64,000 nt of DNA. Origin: Siphonodentalium dalli. Its lineage: Eukaryota > Mollusca > Scaphopoda > Gadilida > Siphonodentaliidae. The stretch spans positions 212,950,151 to 213,014,150 of the forward strand of contig CP136065.1 of NCBI GenBank assembly GCA_032622095.1. Reading direction: 5' to 3'. Below, in pieces: positions 24,926 through 34,435 of this stretch (position 1 is the first letter of the stretch; the number at the start of each line of letters is the position of its first letter). A model generated the notes under the pieces. The model ran no database searches and was not told the origin of the DNA. It worked only from the letters and a program-made list of their open reading frames with translations. A program made the translations under genes and the position numbers.

Positions 24926-25120
24926 CATCGGCCGCTTCAGCGTGTATCAAATCTGAATGTAGCACGGTAAAATTTCATCGGCGCAGAACGGAGTGGCGAA
25001 ACGAGCACACCCGCGCGGTGTTGTCTATAGATACCGTCATCGGCCGCTTCAGCGTGCATCAAATCTGAATGTAGCACGGTAAAATTTCATCTGCGCAGAA
25101 CGGAGTAGCGAAACGAGCCA
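24926..25120 (+). repeat. About 80-bp direct duplication
   Basis: ATCGGCCGCTTCAGCGTG.. GAATGTAGCACGGTAAAATT.. GCGCAGAACGGAGT occurs at 24926 and again at 25039, with few changes. The unit length is 113 bp. Confidence 0.85.
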
Positions 25121-25298
25121 ACCCGCCCAACAGGAAATTGTTACGAAGTAGTCTTCCGAGTAACGCAATGAACAAACCCAACGATTTGTGCACGGTGACA
25201 AAGGCAAAATGAAAGTCTCGATTAGTGTCATAAAAAATGACTAAATGATACTTTTATACAGTTTTGTTTACAAATTCCTTGCTAGATTGGATTACAAT

Positions 25299-25444
25299 GG
25301 AGATAAACGTACCCTGTTGAGTTGTACATTCTGGGATTCGAGCATGAAAACAGTTTGTGAACTCGACGGCAAGCCGGCTCGTTCACAAACTGTTTTCATG
25401 CTCGAAACCCAGAATGTACAACTCAGCAGGGTACGTTTATCTCC
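25299..25444. repeat. 146-bp palindrome
   Basis: Arms of about 68 bases, GGAGATAAACGTACCCTG ... GTTTGTGAACTCGACGGC and the complement, are nearly identical. Both strands stay open because of the symmetry, which creates spurious reading frames. Confidence 0.9.
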
Positions 25445-26209
25445 TAAATAATACAAAAGAGATAAAGGGATCTCGAAGTAAGCCTCGCGATACAACAATT
25501 ACTTGTGGCTGATCGACGCAGGTCCGAGATCCCCCCACACAACACTAATATTGTTATGTGAATGGGAGAGCACTCTTATTTGTTTTCATTATACTCTTTA
25601 GATGAGATTTGTATATGAGTTCGTGATCGTGCTTACTTAAATCGTTTGGTTCTATCTATTAACTTATGTCGTGAAATGAAAATGTTTGCAAGTTCACTGT
25701 ACGTTAGGTCATCCGATCCATTAGGTAACGTGTTTACATTTAATGTCATATTGAGACCCACAAAACAGTTATCTCTCTCTTTTGTGAAGACTCTTCTTCC
25801 AATTTGACACTTCCAGGTTTCCAAGACAAAGTTATTGTTCCCTCCAAAAATAATCTAATTGAACTAAATCATCCGTGAGTGCAAAAGATAACAATTGAAT
25901 TTTTTTAGGGCTTTACTCAAACACATTTTAATTTAATTCTTCTAAATATTTTTCCACTCGAAACCATGAGTCACACATTTCAGACCCGTGAATTATCTCC
26001 TTTTGAATTCCAACAGTATAGTATAGTTCATAAAACGTGTCTAGTTTACTATTAGTGCAGTTCGTGGCATCAAGACTTTTGAATTTCAACAGTACCATAA
26101 TAATAAAACTGGTTTGTTTGTGTGTTCGTTTGTTAGGACAATGCGTTCTCTTAGATATGGAAAACTCGTCCGCTTATAGGCGACCAAACGACTCGACCAT
26201 CGGAGCTGA

Positions 26210-26730
26210 AAATGTGTGTATATATGAGTCATTTGACCAGTTGAGCGTTATTAGACAGTTCCCATTGACCTTATATGTCCTAAAAGGGCACTCACAATTA
26301 ATGTAACTAAATAATTAAGTATACTCACAAAATGGTTGCAATCTGGTCGGTGAAATTGAAACACGGAGATAAATTGATCCGTAGAGTGTCATGAGATAGA
26401 AGCCGTTGACCTCAGACGTCTTAAAGTGCCAAATGTGAGCAATAAAGAGCGTCTTTTATTAGCTTAGAAGCTATGTAAGGAAATTGGTACATATGGGTAA
26501 ACTGACCAGGGGATTCTCATGTGATAGGCGCCTTTAACCTAAGATGACTTAAAGAATGACTAATACATTATATGACAAATGAAGAGCATTTATTATCAGC
26601 CCAGACGATATGAGTGCACATAAGTAAAATGACGCGGGGAATGTCACAGGCTAGGTGTTATTAAACTGAAATAATTTAAAGAGGCACTAATAAATAGCAC
26701 TAAAGATCGTTTATTATCAATACGCGCCCA
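26210..26730. repeat. Tandem repeat, about 130-bp unit, four diverged copies
   Basis: The series GTTGACCTCAGACGTCTTAAAG, TTTAACCTAAGATGACTTAAAG, TTAAACTGAAATAATTTAAAG and an earlier CATTGACCTTATATGTCCTAAA marks the units. Several also contain AATAAAGAGCG-like pieces. Confidence 0.65.
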
Positions 26731-26774
26731 CATTTGCATTATTTAATCTTCCTTTTTTCATCGACAGAACTTAC

Positions 26775-26804
26775 CTTTATGTGTTTTCACGGCGCCCGCA
26801 GTAA
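26775..26804 (-). CDS. Exon 6: 30-base linker microexon
   Basis: Ten codons (VTAGAVKTHK) lie between a good acceptor and a strong donor G|gtaagt. The acceptor follows a branch-like TTTGACTGAT and then TTGATTCCAG. The exon enters and leaves in phase 1, so it can be skipped or included without changing the frame. No domain is recognised; it would act as a linker after the first Ig domain. The intron just upstream is filled by a large foldback element that begins only about 55 bases from the acceptor. Confidence 0.55.
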
Positions 26805-26856
26805 CTGGAATCAAATCAGTCAAATATGAACCAATGCGAATATTTACGTCCAATGT

Positions 26857-27310
26857 GAACACGCCATATAAAATCCAGTCGTAAGTCGGGATTTTTTTAC
26901 CCTGTGCCAATGCATTCTTTTATATATGCGAGTCGACCATAGGTCGCCTCGCATATATAAGAGAATGCATTGTCCTAACAATTTTTTATCATGTTTTTAA
27001 AATAAATGTTTCTTACAATTTTTAGGACATAAAATAAAAAAAACATCCATTACCCTGCAGGCAGCCCCACACATATATAGAAGCACCTAGAAGAGTGTCG
27101 TCTGCTCATGTTTGTCTGGGGCTCTGTATGGGTGAAATTATAAAATTGTTAAAGAATACAAGAAAAAATTATTAAAATTGTAAAAAATTGTTAGGCCAAT
27201 GCATTGTCTTATATATGCGAGGCGACCTATGGTCGACTCGCATATATAAGAGAATGTATTGGCATAGGGTAAAAAATCCCGACTTACGACTGGATTTGAT
27301 ATGGCGGGTC
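26857..27310. mobile_element. Foldback element with a palindrome inside each arm
   Basis: Outer arms: CGCCATATAAAATCCAGTCG, TAAGTCGGGATTTTTTTACC and their inverted copies ending near 27310. Each arm contains one approximately 70-bp palindrome (26906-26975, 27194-27263), in opposite orientations judged from the asymmetric centre. The whole therefore forms a hairpin made of hairpins. Confidence 0.85.
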
Positions 27311-27416
27311 ACATATAGCCCGTGTGTTGCAGCGGAACACATTCGACACCTCAGTGCCATCTTGACACTTCCAGTTCCAAGATTGGAGCTTCCCGAAATT
27401 TTGCGAAAACCCCTAT

Positions 27417-27472
27417 GCCAATGCATTCTCTTATATATGCGAGTCTCCCATATATAAGATAATACATTGTCC
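27417..27472. repeat. Palindrome-module copy, shortened
   Basis: GCCAATGCATTCTCTTATAT.. GCGAGTCTCCCATATATAAG.. with part of the centre deleted. Confidence 0.75.
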
Positions 27473-27927
27473 TAACAATATTTAAATTGAGCTACTAGGC
27501 CTTGACATCCCCTTTGCCATAATGGCATAAACCATAACAAAATAAGACCACAGTCACCTTACAAGCTTGAATCAGCATCGTCCCGTGCCATCTATAAACT
27601 TATCTAAACAAACAAAATGCATGTGCCGCGCCAGTCGACGAAAGGTGAGGAAACTTTGTGCTGACCAAATAGACAGCGCCGTATCCCCCAATAACACACC
27701 CACCCACTACATTCATATATTAGATGAAACTCATGACCTCCTAGCCCAAGTTTAATGCATATTTATAATCCTCAGCTTTAAACTCCTGGAGAATGATTGA
27801 GGTGCTTACATACTACTATACAAAGATAATGCTATTTAACTGATTGTGAATTTAGCTAAGCTTTATAATTCCTACAATAGGGTTCATTATGTTCAGTGTG
27901 TTGGGAGTCCTATGACATCACAATCAT

Positions 27928-27997
27928 GGCCAGCGCATTCTCTTATGTGTTCGAGATACCATATGGGAGACTCACATATGTAATGTAACATGCACTG
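27928..27997. repeat. Palindrome-module copy, degraded
   Basis: GGCCAGCGCATTCTCTTATG.. CATATGGGAGACTCACATATG. The outer right arm is eroded. Lies 45 bases downstream of the exon 5 donor. Confidence 0.6.
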
Positions 27998-28041
27998 TAT
28001 ATTTAGTGCTGCTCCCGACATGAACGGATTAAAACACACAC

Positions 28042-28297
28042 CTGGTTGAGGCATTTTAAATGAAGCGAGCGGAGCTGGTTCCGACGATCCATCCTTCAGT
28101 CCATAGCACTCATACGTTCTGCGTCCGTCAATACGCGGGTCATACCCCTGTACGATCAACTGGCTCTGTTCTGGTGTCGATGTCTTTAGGATGAAACGTT
28201 TGTCGTCAATAACTTTGTCAACATCAATAAAAAGGACGAATTTGTCTGTGTCCCTGACACCGTCCCTGTAGCCAGCACTCGAATACGCCCATATTGT
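28042..28297 (-). CDS. Exon 5: rest of the first Ig domain
   Basis: The acceptor is ccggtcatcttttcgcag and the exon is 256 bases, phase 0 to phase 1. It reads TIWAYSSAGYRDG (C-strand tryptophan), then KFVLFIDVDKVIDD, a D-strand-like RFILKTS, SQLIVQGYDPRIDG, and RRTYECYGLKDG. The last segment is the L-x-V-x-x-x-D-x-G-x-Y-x-C signature of the Ig F strand. With exon 4 this gives one complete, rather divergent V/I-type Ig domain of about 100 residues. The donor is CCAG|gtgtgt. A degraded palindromic repeat lies about 45 bases downstream in the intron. Confidence 0.85.
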
Positions 28298-28572
28298 CTG
28301 CGAAAAGATGACCGGAGTCAGAGAATGCAAGTTTACTTTGTGATATTGTGATTGGTGATTGAAACATGCATGGTGCAGGGTTCTAAACTATAATTGATCG
28401 CCATGCTGCTGAGCGGAGGCAATTATTGAATTCCGCTTCTAATTTTGTGTGAGGCCAGGATAGCATTACAGTACAATACATTTTGTAGATTTTGCTTTCA
28501 ATCAGAATGTTGTCGATTGGTATTTCGTCACATTAATCAGATAAAATATCATGAGATCGGTCGTTTCGACAC

Positions 28573-29010
28573 ACACGGGTCAAGTGTTCAATTCAATTCA
28601 ATTTATTGGTATATACTCGTCGTCGTTTTGACATATAGAGTGGAACATATACAGTGTTAAATTTCAAAATATTTATGAATTGTGCATGCGTGCAGTGAAT
28701 AGATATACGACAATATCATATGGGATATGTGGTCAGTAATCAGTGGGTCGGTAATCAGTGGGTTTGGGTCGGTTTTAGTAGTTGTTTTTGGTGTGCCTCA
28801 GGAGATCCTCGTTACTGATTGGGCTTTCTTAATAAATAGAGCAAGATTAGTAAGAGTTCGTTTGTTACCGCTATTAAATAGGTCGGTTAGCTTCAATGTA
28901 TTGGGTTTTTTATAGTAATATTTCTTTATATATCTTGATCTCAGCTCTTTCAAGTTTGGGCATACTAATATGAAATGTTGGATCCTTGTTGTTTACCATA
29001 ACAGGTTACA
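28573..29010 (-). mobile_element. 3' end of a non-LTR retrotransposon
   Basis: The minus-strand frame reads QHFILVCPNLKELRSRYI, then KKYYYKKPNTLKLTDLFN and LTNLALFIKKAQ. This is the C-terminal H-x-L-x-x-C-P...L-x-x-F-I-x-x-A tail common in CR1/jockey-like elements. The 3' end is near the TTCAATTCAATTTATTGG stretch at 28580. A GGTCGGTAATCAGTG tandem pair lies at 28730-28765. Confidence 0.7.
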
Positions 29011-29212
29011 GACGCTGTGAGAGATGGTACCAATATCGTATCATTGACCAGGCGCTTGACTTCGAGATGTATATAGAGGAGCTTATCAATACCACTCGGG
29101 ACAGTGGGTGTTTTTCCTCAATTAATTGAATTTCTTGTTTCTTACATTTTTTAACAATTTTTATAATATTTTTCTACATTCTTTGACAATTTTATCATTT
29201 TTAATATGTTAA

Positions 29213-29412
29213 GCCAATGCATTCTCTTATATATGCGAGGCGACCTATGGTCGACTCGCATATATAAGAGAATGCATTGGCACAGGGCCGTTCTGTTGGG
29301 TAAAGGGTTAAGAGCATTTGTGATAGTTACAGTTATGCCCTGTGCCAATGCATTCTCTTATATATGCGAGTCGACCATAGGTCGCCTCGCATATATAAGA
29401 GAATGCATTGGC
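29213..29412. repeat. Two palindrome modules in inverted tandem
   Basis: Near-perfect modules at 29213-29281 and 29344-29412 face each other in opposite orientation across a 62-bp spacer. The spacer contains GGGTAAAGGGTTAAG, a piggyBac-like end motif. Confidence 0.85.
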
Positions 29413-31191
29413 CTAAAAATAATCCTTTTTTTAACACTTTTTACCATTTTTTCTTACATTCTTTAACAATTTTATAATTTTTTGTTACATTTTTTAACAA
29501 TTTTTATAATATTTTTCTACATTCTTTGACATAAATAACTTTTCTGGATACTGATGCTCTGTAGTATGTTCAGAAAAATGAATATATTTAAGGGTCAGAC
29601 GCACGTTTCACCAAAATGTCCTGCTGTTTCAAACTGGCTTTTTCTTGTTCAACATTGGTACTAACGATTATTGTGACATAATACGTAAGAAAAATCAACT
29701 GGCTGGAAATTATAACGAACCAAAGTCGGACGCCTTGGGTCGTATATAGACTATATCTGATTTTGTGACGTCACTAATTATTATCTAATACGACACTGCT
29801 GTTTTTAAATTTGGCGACCACTTTTGTCACACTGTTATGGAAACGTGTTAGTGCCACCTATTTAAAACAAAATTCTCCTACGGGAAACCATCAAGACCAC
29901 CCGAGGGAAGAAAAAGAACAACAGTTCGTTAATTACGCTAGCGTATGGTCATATTAACCCCAATTACTATACTTTTACGGCATGACAACTGCACTGTTTT
30001 CAGGTACTTGTTAAATTATAATGTTTCAAATGTGCAGTAGAGAGTAAACAGTTCTTTATTCAAGAAATGGAAACAATTATTTTCATTTATAATGATAGAA
30101 AAACAACCACCCATATAATTAGAATTTCTATATTTGATAATGTTCTTGTCATGCTTGTCATAGTTCCATAGCCAAACCCCCAGCTGACCAGATATCTAAT
30201 ACTGTGGCATATTTCCAGTTGATTGTTCCCTGCGTGGGTTGACCAGTCTGCATACCAACATTTGTTTCCATTAGAACGGAATTTTTGTGGCTGCTTTATT
30301 CTGTATTGTACTAATTGTAATTAATGGGGGTATACTTTCATATCATGCAATTATAATATTAGCTCAACAAATTAAGCTTCATCTCATGGAGCCAAGCCAA
30401 TGCGCTACTTGGTAATTATATAGCATCTTGGTAATTAAAGGGACAAAACAGAAAATATTATGTCCAACATCTCCATGCGATATCAAGAGTTTCAAAAGCG
30501 ATGGCTACCCTTAGAAAAATAATTAATGACAACACTGATTGACTTGCTGATATCCACCAACAAAACTAACTTTATGCATGTATATAACCCGAATAACACA
30601 ATTATATACATATAGCCCGGAACCTGAGCTATCTCTCAAATTTACATTAAAAAGCCGGCACAAATTTATCTGCGCCAAACCTAACTCTTTATTTTACAGT
30701 ATTAATGACATTCTTCATTAAGTGCGCTTACGTTGTGTCGCCCAATGCCAACGGAATAGCAATATATTTATCTCTTTACAAAAACTACACCACCACAACA
30801 ACAATCACATATGATTTTTATCAATGTCGCCAGTGAGAAAGTAGCCCGAGTGAAATTTACTTGGGAGCGTGCAAAAGGGAGTGCTAGCATATAATATTTA
30901 TCAATGTATTGTTACTATAGTGCTTGTGCTATACGTATGTCTGTTTTTCTCATTTTTTGGTTATTGGTTATATATACTTCCGCAATAAAAAAAACCTCTC
31001 CAATATATTACGTTTTGATCTTCTCGTAATAACTGGCCAGCGAATGATGATGATATGTGATAAAGTGAACTTTTATATGTGGTATATGAAAAAAAATTGT
31101 CACTGGTTTTGTTAAAAATGCCTTGCATTATTTGCCTGGATTTATGCAAGCCGCGCGTCTGGCCCGTATCCCATGCTTGACGTCCACTCAC
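29413..31191. other. Intron, no gene seen
   Basis: 29570-29680 resembles 59075-59170 (CACGTTT..CCA, TTTCAAA.TGG, ATTATTGTGACA), a dispersed repeat. The rest is AT-rich without recognisable coding. Confidence 0.45.
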
Positions 31192-31265
31192 CTTTGAATG
31201 CTCGAAATCACTGTTGGAGCAGTTCATTGTAATATACTCAGTTTGTTCGTTCGCCGTTTTTGAAT
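31192..31265 (-). CDS. Exon 4: start of the first Ig domain
   Basis: This is a 74-base exon after a strong acceptor (ttcctctttattctag), entered in phase 1 and left in phase 0 at AAAG|gtgagt. It encodes about 25 residues including EYITMNCSNSDFEHSK. The cysteine is the expected B-strand cysteine of an Ig domain, and NCS is a potential N-glycosylation site. The C-strand tryptophan and second cysteine are in the next exon, which enters in phase 0. Confidence 0.7.
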
Positions 31266-31839
31266 CTAGAATAAAGAGGAAAAACAGTCATTCGTCTTTC
31301 ACATTTTGCAATGTTTTTGTGCCTGTTACATCACAACAAATAATGATTTAACCCTTATAAATACTCCATTGATGAGTAGAACACTCAGGAAATGTTCGGA
31401 CAGGTTTTTATCTGAAAATTTCCCACCAAAGACTATTAATCATTCTGTTCTAGTATTATCTTTGTTTTCTGTCTATCGTCTGCGTTTATTACATCAACAA
31501 CCTCAAATGAATACTGATCCAATCCAATGTATACTTAGATAGCTGAATAGGATAATTCATTCAGTACAGAAATGGTTAAATTCATAATGTTTTAGAGTGA
31601 AGGTAACCATCATTCGTTTGAACTCAGTCAACGAATCAACACAGACGATGAATTATGATCAATTATGGCAGATTACTGTTTCATAGTTTAATCACTCTTT
31701 GAATAACGAAGTATTTTCATACGTTTTTAGCTCAACTTTACTTTGTAAAGTTTGAACTATTGCCGCGGGTTGGCGTCCGTAGTCCGTCCACGCGTTCGTC
31801 CATTTGTCCGCCCGTCAACAATTGCATTTGGCTCACCCT

Positions 31840-32960
31840 ACAGGCCGTATCCCACATCCGATCGTCACCAAACTTCGTATGGATCATCGGGGTGACCTCT
31901 AGATGGGAACCATCGATTTATTCGGAAAATCGTTAAAAAACATGGCCACCGGGGCAGCCATTTTGAGATTCAAATTTGAATCCATCGGCACACCCTGCAG
32001 GCCGCATTTATTGGAGAAATGTTTTGAAAATTTACAAGCTTGTTTAGAATCACCTCTAGATGGGAGCTATTTTAGCCACCGGCAGCCATCTTGGTTTTTT
32101 CTCTTTGCACGACTAAATCCTTTGGCTCACCCTACATCCCTCGTCCGATCATCACAAAACTTCTAATTGGTCTTCAGAGTGACCTCTAGATGGGAGCCAT
32201 CGATTGTTTCGAAATTCGGTAAAAACATGGCCGCCAGCAGCCATCTTGGATTTGTTCTTTGTATCACTTAATCCTTCGGCATATCCTACAGGCCGCATCC
32301 CTTATCCAATCATCAACAACCTTCATATTGATCTTCGGAGTGACCTCTATTTGGGAGCCATAGATTTTTTCCTCCGAAATTCGCTTAAAAACATAACCGC
32401 CAGCAGCCATCTTAGATTTCAAATTCGAATTAATCGGCTCAGCTCGCAGACCGCATTTATTGGAAAATTGTTCTGAAAAGTTGCAGACATGTTTAGGATC
32501 ATCTCTAGATGAAAGCAATCGATTTTGAAAAAAATCTATAAAAAACATGTCCGCCGACAGCCATCTTGAATTTTACTCACTGCAGGACTAAATCATTTGG
32601 CACACCCAACAAAATCATATCCCTCATCCGACCATCACCAAACTTTATATGGATCGTCATGGTGACTTCTAGGTGGGAGTCATTGATTGTTATTTTTTTT
32701 CGAAATTCGTAGAAAACATGGCCATTTTGGATTTTACTCATTGCATGGCTAAATACTTCGACACAGGCCACATCCCTCATCCGATCGTCACCAAACTTCA
32801 TTTGGATCTTCGGGGTGACATCTAGATTGGAGTCATCGATTATTTCCTAAATTCGTTATAAAACATGGCTGCCAGCAGCATCTTAGATTTCAAATTCGAA
32901 TCCATCCACACACCATGCAGCTCACATTAATTGGTGAAATGTTTCAAATGAAAATAATTT
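31840..32960 (+). repeat. Degenerate tandem array, about 150-180-bp unit, seven copies
   Basis: Each unit has ATCACCAAACTTCATATGGA-like, GGTGACCTCTAGATGGGAG, CCATCGATT and AAACATGGCCGCCAGCAGCC pieces (at about 31866, 32051, 32150, 32310, 32490, 32635, 32788). The lead-in CTCAACTTTACTTTGTAAAG and GTCCGT-rich DNA at 31730-31820 looks like an element head. Confidence 0.75.
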
Positions 32961-33863
32961 CATCTACACAATACAAGATCTTTACTGTAACGTTTTGGCT
33001 TTCCTTCTTTATCATTCTATTCATTGCTCAGCAAAAATAAACTTCCCAAGTTGAGCTACCATGTCATTGATACTTTCATTAGTATTCTTTTGGAGTTGTA
33101 ATTTGTATGGATTTCTTCCGGTTTTACTATACGCACAATCCTTTTGAATAAATATGTAGTGTCAATATTATAATGGCCGTGCATGTACGTCTCAATTATA
33201 TTACCCCGGTTTCTTATGTGCTAAGGTGCATTGGAAACGAGTTTCCTAGAACATGTTGTTATTTTAGAAAGTGGTGCCATGGAGAGATAGAGCATCCTTA
33301 AGGCCTGGACAAAGGCTTGTCCAAAATTAGCTGAAAATTCACCATGTAATATCACAAAATCATACTCACTGTTGAACAAATTATGAATACAATTGTGACA
33401 GATCTGAAGAACCATTAATTAGTCATGAATAATGAGCCATAAAGTTCTATGAAGATAGCATATAAGCATTATATCGTTGTCAAGATACGAAAACTCCTTC
33501 TAAACATCTCTGACTCAAAACTATTATTTGTTACAGGTACCAGTATAGAGAATTCATCAGGGAGAAGTCATAAAGGCTTGAATTCAATATACTCTATACC
33601 TTCACTTGTATGAGATCCCATAACTATTATGGAATATAAAGGGCTCATTTATAATAATACCACTATAATGAGTAAGAACACCATTGTAGTCAGTAAATAC
33701 ACTTAAAATATTCTGCTTTAACATATGGATACTGGTATATAAGAAAGAAGTCACTTCTTCCAGGACCAAAATAGGGAGAAGCGATAAATGTTAGGGAGAA
33801 GATGTCTCCCAAGTCGCCATCCAGTCTGATCATTAATAGAAACATGTACATATACGCATTAAC
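32961..33863. other. Intron, no gene seen
   Basis: AT-rich with no repeat or frame I can name. Confidence 0.4.
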
Positions 33864-34329
33864 CCTTTCAGTGCCAGGGGCCGATCTTATCGGTCCTAAT
33901 TTACGGTCTGTAAAATCGGCCCTAAAAAACAAATATATATAAATTATTTGTCTTAGATTTTTTTGGGTTGAATTTTTTTGGGTATGCTTAATCATGCTAT
34001 AGAGAATTTTAAAAGAAACTGGATAAAACCTTAGGGGCATGTTATAACTCAAAACTATCAACAAGTATTCATAGTAATAATTTTGATGCCCATGAAAAAC
34101 GTACGATTCCCTGGCACTAAACCTACAAAATAAGTCTGTTAAGAATATAAGAAAAAATCATTAAAATTGTAAATAATTGTAAAAAATAATAACAAATGAT
34201 GAAAAATTGTTAGGCCAATGCATTCTCTTATATATGCGAGGCGACCTATGGTCGACTCGCATATATAAGAGAATGCATTGGCAATGGGTATATGGGTTGA
34301 TACAAAAATCGGACCAGGCACTGAAAGGG
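33864..34329. mobile_element. piggyBac-like MITE with exact TTAA duplication
   Basis: TTAA (33860-33863) then CCCTTTCAGTGCC, and at the other end GGCACTGAAAGGG then TTAA (34330-34333). TTAA targets with CCC-starting ends are the mark of piggyBac-type elements. It is non-coding and holds one intact palindrome module (34213-34282) near its right end. Confidence 0.85.
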
Positions 34330-34435
34330 TTAATAAAAATACGTTTGGTTTCACACAGGACATATCGAGACGTCGCCATGTTAGGGGTGTAAGAAAGACC
34401 TCCCATGTCTGTAGGGTTAATTTCACCGGGAAATA

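Noticed and set aside
26329-26410. 82-base segment with phase 1 in, phase 2 out and a gtgagt donor
   Set aside because: Its acceptor (ctgag) is weak and it lies within one unit of a four-copy tandem repeat, so coding is unlikely; kept only as a possible missing exon.
27172-27457. Overlapping open frames on both strands, also at 29151-29466 and 34139-34525
   Set aside because: They are produced by the palindrome modules, which read alike on both strands; not proteins.
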